NCBI GenBank assembly: GCA_903882725.1
Contig: CAIRYF010000302.1
Span: 1-13,194, forward strand
From: an uncultured Simplicispira sp.
GTDB taxonomy: Bacteria; Pseudomonadota; Gammaproteobacteria; Burkholderiales; Burkholderiaceae_C
DNA length: 13,194 nt
Direction: 5' to 3'
In this document: piece by piece, positions 7,694-13,194 of the stretch
Numbering within the stretch: the first letter of the stretch is position 1
Layout of the letters: the number at the start of each line of letters is the position of its first letter
The notes under the pieces: generated by a model
The model's input: the letters and a program-made list of their open reading frames with translations, nothing else
What the model was told of the DNA's origin: nothing
Database searches by the model: none
Position numbers and translations under genes: made by a program

Positions 7694-10321
7694 CTACCCT
7701 GAAGCATCATCTGTTTGCGCCAATTTTTTTAGCTGGTAGAGCGCGTCCAGCGCCTCGCGTGGGCTCAGGGTGTCGGGTTGTAAATTGGCCAGCGCCGCCT
7801 GCAACGGGCTAGCACCGGCAGAGGCTGGCACGGGTGGCGCAGTAAATAAATCTACTTGCACCTTGCCCACACTGGCGCGCTCCTCCAGCGCTGCCAGCGC
7901 GTGGCGGGCGTGGTGCAGCACGGCGGCGGGCACGCCGGCCAGTTTGGCGACTTGGATGCCATAGCTGCGGCTGGCCGGGCCGGGCTCGATTTCGTGCAAA
8001 AACACAATATCGGCACCCGACTCCGCTGCGGCCACGTGCAGGTTGACGGCGTGGCGTGCCGTCGCTGGCAGCTCGGTCAGTTCAAAGTAGTGCGTGGCAA
8101 ACAGCGTGAAGGCTTTGGTCTTGTCGTGCAGGTGCGTGGCAATGCCGCTGGCCAGCGCCAGGCCGTCAAAGGTGCTGGTGCCGCGGCCAATCTCGTCCAT
8201 CAGCACCAGGCTGTGCGCCGTGGCGGCGTGCAAAATTTGCGCCGCTTCGGTCATCTCCAGCATGAAGGTCGATTGCGCATTGGCCAAATCGTCGGCTGCG
8301 CCAATGCGCGTGTGGATGGCGTCCATCGGCCCCAGTCGGCACGCGCTGGCCGGCACGTGGCTGCCCATGCTGGCCAGCAGCGCGATGAGGGCCACCTGGC
8401 GCATATAGGTCGATTTGCCGCCCATGTTGGGCCCGGTGATGATTTGCAGGCGCGTGTGGGTGTTCAGCCGGGTGTGGTTGGCGATGAAGGCACCGCTTGA
8501 CGTTTCAGCCAGCCGCGCTTCGACCACCGGGTGGCGGCCAGCGTCGATGTCGATGCACGGCTCGGGCGCAAACTGCGGCGCGCACCAGTTCAAGGTCAGT
8601 GAGCGCTCGGCCAAGCAGGCCAGCACGTCCAGCGCCGCCAGTGCCTGCGCCAAGCGGGCCAGCGCCGGAACATGGGTTTGCAGGGCGTCCAGCACCTGTT
8701 CGTACAGCCATTTTTCGCGTGCCAGTGCGCGCTCGTTGGCCGACAGCGCCTGGTCTTCAAAGGCTTTAAGTTCGGGCGTGGTGAAGCGCTCGGCGTTTTT
8801 CAGCGTTTGGCGGCGGCGGTAGTCGGCGGGCACTTTGCTGGCTTGGCCTTGCGTCACTTCAATGTAAAAACCATGCACCTTGTTGAACTGCACGCGCAGG
8901 TTGCTGATGCCGGTGCGCGCTTTTTCGCGCGTTTCCAGGTCCAGCAAAAAGGCGTCGCAATCGGTCTGGATGGCGCGCAGCGCGTCCAGCTCGGCATCAA
9001 AGCCGGTGGCGATGACGCCGCCGTCGCGCACCAAAGCGGAAGGCTCAGGGTGTATGGCCCTTTGCAGCAGGGCAGTGCAGGCAGCAGGGGGCTGCAAATC
9101 GGCAAAAATTTGGTTCAAATAGGGGTCTAGCCCTTGTTGCATATGCGCTAGCAGCTCTGTTTTTTGTAGCGTTTGTGTCAACGCTACCAGCTCACGCGGG
9201 CGCACTTGGCGCAGCGCCACGCGGGCGGTGATGCGCTCCACATCGGCCACGCCCTTGAGCGCAGCGCGCAGCGCCTGCCATGGCCCGCCGCTGCCTGCGC
9301 CCCGCAGCGCTGTGGTGGCCGACAGGCGCGCGCGCGCGGCGCTGCGCTCGCGCTGCGGCGTCAGCAGCCAGTTTTTCAGCAAGCGGCTGCCCATGCCGGT
9401 CATGCAGGTGTCCAGCAGCGAAAACAGCGTTGGCGCATCCTCGCCGCGCAGGGTTTTGACCAGTTCCAGGTTGCGCCGGGTGCTGGCGGGCAGGTCAATC
9501 AGGTCGCCCTCGCGCTGCACTTGCACGCTGGCCACGTGGGTGAGCGCGCGGCCTTGGGTGTGCTCGGCGTATTGCAGCAGCGCAGCGGCGGCGGCGTGTG
9601 CTTGCACCACGTCGTCTGCGCCCCAGGCTTGCAGGCTGGCAGCACCCAAGTGGCCGAGCAACTTGCGCGCACCCAGCGGGCTGTCAAATTGCCAATCCGG
9701 CCGGGGGCTGACCGGGCAGCTAAAGGCACCGGCTTGGCGCAGCGCCAGCAGTTGCAGCTCAAAGCGCTCGGTGACGCCGGCGCTGTAAATCAACTCGCTG
9801 GGCGCAATGCGCGCCAGCCACGCGCCCAGCGCATCGGGTGCGCATTCGGCCAGATGCACCACGCCCTGTGTCACGCTCATCCACGCCAAGCCGCAGCGCG
9901 CACGCGGGCCTTGGTGCAGCGCCAGCAGCAGCGCTTCGCTTTTATCGGACAGCAGCTCGGTATCGGTCAGCGTGCCGGGCGTGACCACGCGCACCACTTT
10001 GCGCTCCACCGGGCCTTTGCTGGCACCGACTTCGCCCACCTGCTCGCAAATCGCCACCGATTCGCCCAGCTTGATGAGGCGCGCCAGATAGGTTTCCAGG
10101 GCATGAAAAGGCACCCCGGCCATGGCCACCGGCTGCCCCGCCGACTGGCCTCGCTGCGTCAGCGTGATGTCCAGCAGCTGCGCCGCTTTTTCTGCGTCGG
10201 CGTAGAAAAGCTCGTAAAAATCGCCCATGCGGTAGAGCAGCAGCGTGTCGGGATGGTCGGCCTTCAGGCGCAAATATTGCGCCATCATGGGGGTGTGTTG
10301 AGAGAGGTCAGGACTTGTCAT
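7694..10321 (-). CDS. mutS: DNA mismatch repair ATPase MutS
   Basis: Recognises base-base mismatches and small loops and recruits MutL in post-replicative repair. The ATG at 10321 gives 875 residues (E. coli 853), starting [20 protein letters not shown]. The frame stays open to 10507, but those 62 extra residues fall in a structured, unconserved stretch and are rejected. The mismatch-contacting Phe-X-Glu is intact (MGDFYELF, Phe35 and Glu37). Domain II, the lever and clamp follow, with [11 protein letters not shown] and [15 protein letters not shown]. The ATPase has Walker [10 protein letters not shown] at about residues 630-638 and Walker [14 protein letters not shown] at about 705-717, then [12 protein letters not shown]. 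The C-terminal [15 protein letters not shown] is the dimerisation helix. The protein should be active. Residues about 384-403 are coded by a diverged copy of the intergenic repeat at 4030-4090, with unusual CTA and ACA codons. A weak ribosome-binding site precedes the start. Confidence 0.96.
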   Translation of the reverse strand: MTSPDLSQHTPMMAQYLRLKADHPDTLLLYRMGDFYELFYADAEKAAQLLDITLTQRGQSAGQPVAMAGVPFHALETYLARLIKLGESVAICEQVGEVGASKGPVERKVVRVVTPGTLTDTELLSDKSEALLLALHQGPRARCGLAWMSVTQGVVHLAECAPDALGAWLARIAPSELIYSAGVTERFELQLLALRQAGAFSCPVSPRPDWQFDSPLGARKLLGHLGAASLQAWGADDVVQAHAAAAALLQYAEHTQGRALTHVASVQVQREGDLIDLPASTRRNLELVKTLRGEDAPTLFSLLDTCMTGMGSRLLKNWLLTPQRERSAARARLSATTALRGAGSGGPWQALRAALKGVADVERITARVALRQVRPRELVALTQTLQKTELLAHMQQGLDPYLNQIFADLQPPAACTALLQRAIHPEPSALVRDGGVIATGFDAELDALRAIQTDCDAFLLDLETREKARTGISNLRVQFNKVHGFYIEVTQGQASKVPADYRRRQTLKNAERFTTPELKAFEDQALSANERALAREKWLYEQVLDALQTHVPALARLAQALAALDVLACLAERSLTLNWCAPQFAPEPCIDIDAGRHPVVEARLAETSSGAFIANHTRLNTHTRLQIITGPNMGGKSTYMRQVALIALLASMGSHVPASACRLGPMDAIHTRIGAADDLANAQSTFMLEMTEAAQILHAATAHSLVLMDEIGRGTSTFDGLALASGIATHLHDKTKAFTLFATHYFELTELPATARHAVNLHVAAAESGADIVFLHEIEPGPASRSYGIQVAKLAGVPAAVLHHARHALAALEERASVGKVQVDLFTAPPVPASAGASPLQAALANLQPDTLSPREALDALYQLKKLAQTDDASG
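9116..9187. repeat. Diverged copy of the intergenic repeat inside mutS, with an 8-bp hairpin
   Basis: Bases 9116-9170 align without gaps to the intergenic element at 4033-4087: CAAAT, five bases, TCTAGC, then CTT, and at the other end AGCTNT, a T-rich run and TAGC are shared (about 33 of 55 identical). It overlaps a perfect inverted repeat, GTAGCGTT (9166-9173) with AACGCTAC (9180-9187). Read as mutS codons, the stretch uses CTA three times and several ACA, CAA and AAA codons, unlike the CTG/GCG-rich remainder of the gene. Confidence 0.5.
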
Positions 10322-10340
10322 GTAAAGCCAGCGCTGCCCC

Positions 10341-10449
10341 GCACGGCGGCGTGCATGGACGCGGGAGAGAAAACGATACCGCTGAGTATCGCGCGCCTTG
10401 GCGCTGACAAACTGTCCGCAAAGACAGATGCCTCCCTTGCGCACGCCGC
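10341..10449. other. Possible multi-branch structured element upstream of mutS
   Basis: Nested complementary segments suggest a closed fold. An outer 9-bp helix pairs GCGGCGTGC (10346-10354) with GCACGCCGC (10441-10449). An inner 5-bp helix pairs GGGAG (10363-10367) with CTCCC (10432-10436). Inside are three hairpins: CGATAC/GTATCG (10374-10379, 10386-10391), GCGC-CTTG-GCGC (10393-10404) and CTGTC/GACAG (10412-10416, 10423-10427). A competing local hairpin, GCACG/CGTGC (10341-10345, 10350-10354), would break the outer helix. On the minus strand the CGATAC hairpin is followed by TTTTCTCT, like a terminator, about 50 bases before the mutS start. It could be a mutS leader RNA, a small RNA, or a mobile palindromic element. 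I recognise no known riboswitch. The high GC raises the chance of fortuitous pairing. Confidence 0.4.
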
Positions 10450-10478
10450 TTGTTTTCAGAAAATTGTGGGAACAGACG

Positions 10479-10507
10479 CCTATGTTGAAACTCGAAGAAA
10501 TCGTCAA
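10479..10507 (-). promoter_or_regulatory. Candidate sigma-70 promoter for mutS
   Basis: On the minus strand TTGACG (10507-10502) is a good -35 element, and CATAGG (10484-10479) follows after 17 bases as a weak -10 (the central ATA matches). Transcription would begin near 10471, giving a leader of about 150 nt that includes the whole structured stretch. The -35 lies at the start of the helicase remnant. Confidence 0.3.
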
Positions 10508-12175
10508 TTACGACCTGCCGTGGAACCCCAACCGCATGGAGCAGCGCTTTGGCCGCATCCACCGCATTGGCCAGCGCGAGGTTGCCACCTGTGGAATTTG
10601 GTAGCAGCCCAGACCCGTGAAGGGGAAGTCTTCAACTGCCTGCTTAAAAAGCTGGCCATCGAACGCGAGGCGCTGGGTGGGCGGGTGTTCAACGTGCTGG
10701 GCGAGGCCTTTGACAACATCTCGCTCAAAGACCTGATGGCCCGCAACGCGCTGGTCGAAAACCACATGAGCCTGGACGACCTGTATGCCATCCGTGAAGA
10801 GATGGACAAGGCCGAAGCACGCAAGCTCCAGCCGCACTTCATCAGCGCTTTTTTCCGCGAGGCATTCCGGGTGGTGGGCGGCGAACTGCGTGCCCGCGAA
10901 GCCGGCCGCTACGAAGTGCGCCACGTTCCGGCAGATGTCATGGAGCGCGACCGCGTCATCGGCCACACCCGCACCCCCGTGCTGAAAAAGTATGAACGCA
11001 TCTGCTTTGACAGGGAGCGCCGCACCCTCTACGGCAAACCCACCGCCGAACTGCTGCACCCCGGCCACCCCCTCATGGCGGCAGTGACCGATCTGGTGCT
11101 GTCCAGCCACCGCAGCCTGCTCAAACGCGGCGCCATTTTGGTCGACTCACACGACGACAGCGGCGAGCCGCGCGTGCTGTTCATGCTCGACCACAGCGTG
11201 CGCGAAACCACCGCGCCCAACGGCAGCACCCCGCGCGACGTATCGCGTCGATTGCAGTTTGTGGAAATGACGGCTGACGGCCAAGCCACACCCGCAACAT
11301 TTGCGCGCCACCTTGACCTGGAGCCCATCACCCCCACTGAGGCCGCTCAGGTGGCCGACGTGTTGCAGGCCGATTGGGTGACACACCACATCGAAGCCCG
11401 TGCCTTGGCCTACGCCGTACAACACCTGGTGCCCGAGCACACCCAAGAAATCGCCAGCCGCCGCCAGCGCCAAGCCGACAAGCAACTGGCCGCCGTGCGC
11501 GAGCGCTTGGTGAAAGAAATTCAATATTGGTCCGACCGTGCCATCCGGCTGGACATGGACGTGCGTGCAGGCAGGCAGCCGCGCCTGCAACCTGACAACG
11601 CCCGCCGCCGCGCCGAGGAGTTGAGTGCGCGCCTCAAACAGCGCACCGCCGAACTCCAGGCCATGCGCCATGTGGCTTCTGGCACGCCGAACGTCATCGG
11701 CGGTGCGCTCATCATCCCCGCCGGGTTACTGGCCCAGCGCAGCGGCCAAGCCCATTTCACCGCTGATGCCGCCGCCCGTGCCCGTGTGGAGCGCATTGCC
11801 ATGCAAGCCGTGTTTGACGCCGAACACGCGCTGGGCCACCGCACCAAAGACGTGTCTGCTGACAAATGCGGCTGGGACATCACTGCCTACATCGAGCAAC
11901 CGCAGGGTTTGGCGCTGGAACGCCATATCGAAGTCAAGGGCCGAGCCAAGGGGCACGACACCATCACCGTCACCAGCAACGAAATCCGCCATGGGCTCAA
12001 TCAAAAAGAAAAATTCGTGCTGGCCGTGGTGGTGGTCGATGGCGAGCGCGCCGAGTCGGTGAACTACGTCCCCATGCCATTCACGCAAGAGCCAGACTGG
12101 GCCGAGGCCAGTAAGAACTTGGATTTGGGGCTGCTGCTGGGCAGAGCCTTGGAGCCCCATGTGTTCCATGGGTAA
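10482..12175 (+). pseudogene. 3' remnant of a SNF2-type helicase with C-terminal DUF3883 domain
   Basis: Only the C-terminal half of a helicase gene survives. Recognisable coding starts near 10500 with [12 protein letters not shown], then [15 protein letters not shown], helicase motifs V-VI with the arginine finger. After GAG GTT (10578-10583) the frame breaks: the original reading continues one frame over as [17 protein letters not shown] from 10583, so one base has been lost near 10581-10584, and the first frame stops at 10602-10604. About 530 residues then read cleanly to TAA at 12173: REEMDKAEARKLQPH, PGHPLMAAVTDLVL, LLKRGAILVD, a coiled region near 11430-11660, and a DUF3883 domain (CGWDITAYIEQ from about 11868, IEVKGRA near 11926-11946, a PD-(D/E)XK-like pattern). 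The Walker A and B motifs are absent, so ATPase function is lost. Full-length relatives are, from memory, around 1000 residues and often lie in phage-defence islands. Confidence 0.8.
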
Positions 12176-12178
12176 ACA

Positions 12179-12227
12179 GGGGCACCACAAAGAGAGATGC
12201 CCCAGAGCTTTCGCTTGCTGGGGCATC
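12179..12227 (+). terminator. Stem-loop after the helicase remnant, with an alternative pairing
   Basis: GATGCCCCAG (12196-12205) pairs perfectly with CTGGGGCATC (12218-12227) over a 12-base loop, 20 bases past the helicase stop codon. No T run follows, so it is not a standard intrinsic terminator. GGGGCA at 12179-12184 can pair with the same TGCCCC (12198-12203), giving two mutually exclusive hairpins upstream of the NYN gene. A second small inverted repeat, GAGAT/ATCTC, lies at 12234-12246. A TATTAT hexamer at 12266-12271 could be a -10 element for the NYN gene, but no -35 is visible. Confidence 0.4.
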
Positions 12228-12323
12228 GGACCAGAGATGCTATCTCCGGCGGGGTTGTAGCCTCGTATTATCCATACCTACATCACCATAGGTCAATAAA
12301 TAGTGTCACAACAAGTGGGTCCA

Positions 12324-12944
12324 ATGCAACGAGTAACGGCTTACATCGACGGGTTCAACCTCTACTTTGGCTTGCGCCAAAGCAGATTGCGCCGCTATTA
12401 CTGGCTGGATCTACCAGTACTGATCACCAGTCTGCTTAAACCGGAGCAGCAGTTAGTCGCCACGCACTACTTCACCGCCCGCATCAAAACCAATGGCAAG
12501 AACGCGGACGATGCCAAGCGGCAGGGTGACTACATAGAGGCGTTGGCTACCCGCCCCGGCCTCGCAACCCAATTTGGTCACTACCTGCAAAAAACCCGGC
12601 AGTGCAAGAAATGTGGCTCCACTTGGCCTGATTACGAAGAAAAAATGACCGATGTCAATATCGCAGTTCAGTTGCTGACCGACGCCTTTGAAGACCGTTT
12701 TGACACAGCCATCATCGTTTCTGGCGACAGCGACCTGACTACACCCATCCAGCAAGTGCGCCAGCGGTTTCCGAACAAGCGCCTGATCGTCGCTTTTCCA
12801 CCTAATCGGCACTCGGAGCAATTGAAAAAAGTAGCCCATGGTCACTTGACTGTGGGTGAAGACAAGCTCAAACGCAGCCAGTTGCCCGACCCCGTGATCT
12901 CCGCCAGTGGCCATCCATTGCAACGCCCGGCTTACTGGAATTGA
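12324..12944 (+). CDS. NYN-domain (PIN-like) protein, predicted ribonuclease
   Basis: A 206-residue cytoplasmic protein made almost entirely of one NYN domain, a PIN-like fold that usually cuts RNA with Mg ions. The expected acidic residues are present: Asp9 in YIDGFNLYFG, Asp110 in EEKMTDVNIAVQLL, and Asp135 and Asp137 in VSGDSDL. AFPPNRHSEQL and the C-terminal SQLPDPV are also typical of the family. A CKKC pair (Cys94, Cys97) before the second Asp may be half of a small zinc site, but only two cysteines are seen. The ATG at 12324 puts the start directly before the first strand (MQRVTAYIDGFN). GTG codons at 12303 and 12315 are alternatives, and none has a strong ribosome-binding site. The gene is intact although its neighbours are broken. 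Its target is unknown; a defence or toxin-like role is only a guess from the context. The IS element begins right after its stop. Confidence 0.85.
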   Translation: MQRVTAYIDGFNLYFGLRQSRLRRYYWLDLPVLITSLLKPEQQLVATHYFTARIKTNGKNADDAKRQGDYIEALATRPGLATQFGHYLQKTRQCKKCGSTWPDYEEKMTDVNIAVQLLTDAFEDRFDTAIIVSGDSDLTTPIQQVRQRFPNKRLIVAFPPNRHSEQLKKVAHGHLTVGEDKLKRSQLPDPVISASGHPLQRPAYWN

Positions 12945-12955
12945 AGGCTACATGT

Positions 12956-13194
12956 CTAGGCCGTGTTATTGAAGTTAATGAAGCCATTTCATGGCACCAA
13001 CCAAGTGGACGATGCTGAGAAAGCGGCTATCGAGCTTTTCATAGCGCGTTGCCACTCTTCGGTAGACTTTCATTCGCTGAAACAGGTTTTCCACCAAATG
13101 GCGCGCCCGGTATTTCAGCGCATCAAACACTCGTTTTTCCTTGCGGTTGGCTTTGGGTGGGATGACCACCTCCATTCCTTTGCCCATCGCCTCC
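12956..13194 (-). mobile_element. IS5-family insertion sequence, right part cut by window
   Basis: Non-coding IS end plus the 3' part of its transposase. The exact end is not certain. A CTAG at 12956-12959, the target type used by many IS5-family elements, is followed by GGCCGTGTTATTG, which could be the terminal inverted repeat; the other end is outside the window, so this cannot be confirmed here. Confidence 0.55.
12975..13194 (-). CDS. IS5-family transposase, C-terminal part (cut by window edge)
   Basis: The C-terminal 72 residues of a DDE transposase; the frame is open through the right edge, so the N-terminal part with the first two catalytic Asp residues is outside. The visible part reads VVIPPKANRKEKRVFD, then YRARHLVENLFQRMKVYRRV and ATRYEK. 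This matches the IS5-family signature Y-(2)-R-(3)-E-(6)-K, in which the Glu of LVEN is the third catalytic residue. The protein ends KWLH with TAA at 12975-12977. The IS reads toward the NYN gene's 3' end and sits just after it without disrupting it. Its presence beside a truncated helicase fits a rearrangement-prone accessory region. Activity cannot be judged from the fragment. Confidence 0.85.
   Translation of the reverse strand, partial: EAMGKGMEVVIPPKANRKEKRVFDALKYRARHLVENLFQRMKVYRRVATRYEKLDSRFLSIVHLVGAMKWLH

Noticed and set aside
9161..9187. An intrinsic terminator inside mutS
   Set aside because: The 8-bp stem is real, but the T run precedes it on the plus strand and reads as A on the mutS strand, so it cannot act as a standard terminator in either direction.
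10360..10440. A glycine riboswitch, suggested by GGGAGAG and GCGCC segments
   Set aside because: The conserved core after GCGCC and the CUCUCAGGCAAAAGGAC-type 3' segment are missing, and neither neighbour is a glycine-cleavage or transport gene.
10322..10507. A longer MutS N-terminus (62 extra residues)
   Set aside because: MutS family proteins start close to the MMAQYLRLK segment, and the extra stretch contains the hairpin-rich region and shows no family similarity.
10578..10590. Programmed frameshifting in the helicase
   Set aside because: No slippery heptamer is visible, and the gene already lacks its whole ATPase half, so a simple inactivating deletion is the better explanation.
9173..12175. 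A single 1000-residue plus-strand open frame
   Set aside because: Its first 380 or so residues are antisense to mutS and have low-complexity Ala/Arg/Gln composition. Only the part after about 10583 is real, the helicase remnant.

Overview
The window looks like chromosomal DNA of a betaproteobacterium, most likely a Comamonadaceae member (Rhodoferax/Acidovorax/Polaromonas-like). This is inferred from the high GC, the G/C-ending codon use, the proteobacterial-type gshA and MutS, and a short intergenic repeat that I recall, from memory only, as typical of that family. No database was searched.

Left part (1-4028): a RarD/EamA-type permease runs off the left edge on the minus strand. Divergent from it is a tight three-gene plus-strand operon: a secreted FecR-domain protein, an OmpA-like lipoprotein, and a CHASE2 sensor fused to an HD-GYP cyclic-di-GMP phosphodiesterase. 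The genes overlap or abut, and a Shine-Dalgarno sequence sits in or next to each upstream stop codon. The set reads as an envelope-sensing module with a c-di-GMP output.

Middle (4029-10321): a short palindromic repeat, probably also a two-way terminator, separates the operon from four co-directional minus-strand genes. In transcription order these are mutS (mismatch repair), cheV (CheW-REC chemotaxis coupling protein), an SDR dehydrogenase of the (3R)-hydroxyacyl-CoA dehydrogenase type, and gshA (glutamate-cysteine ligase). All four are full length with intact motifs. A diverged copy of the same repeat appears to lie inside the mutS reading frame.

Right part (10322-13194): an accessory, decaying region. 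Upstream of mutS is a GC-rich stretch with nested complementary segments (about 10341-10449) that could fold into a closed multi-branch structure. Next comes the 3' half of a SNF2-type helicase gene ending in a DUF3883 nuclease-like domain. It lacks its N-terminal ATPase and carries a one-base frameshift, so it is a pseudogene, perhaps of a phage-defence helicase. A stem-loop region then leads to an intact NYN (PIN-like) nuclease gene. The window ends inside an IS5-family insertion sequence. The rearranged material lies against the mutS start, and the best mutS -35 candidate falls at the edge of the helicase remnant.

I saw no tRNA, rRNA or CRISPR array. Nothing here is clearly a complete new system. 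The best leads are the structured region upstream of mutS, the repeat copy inside mutS, and the FecR/OmpA/CHASE2-HD-GYP module.
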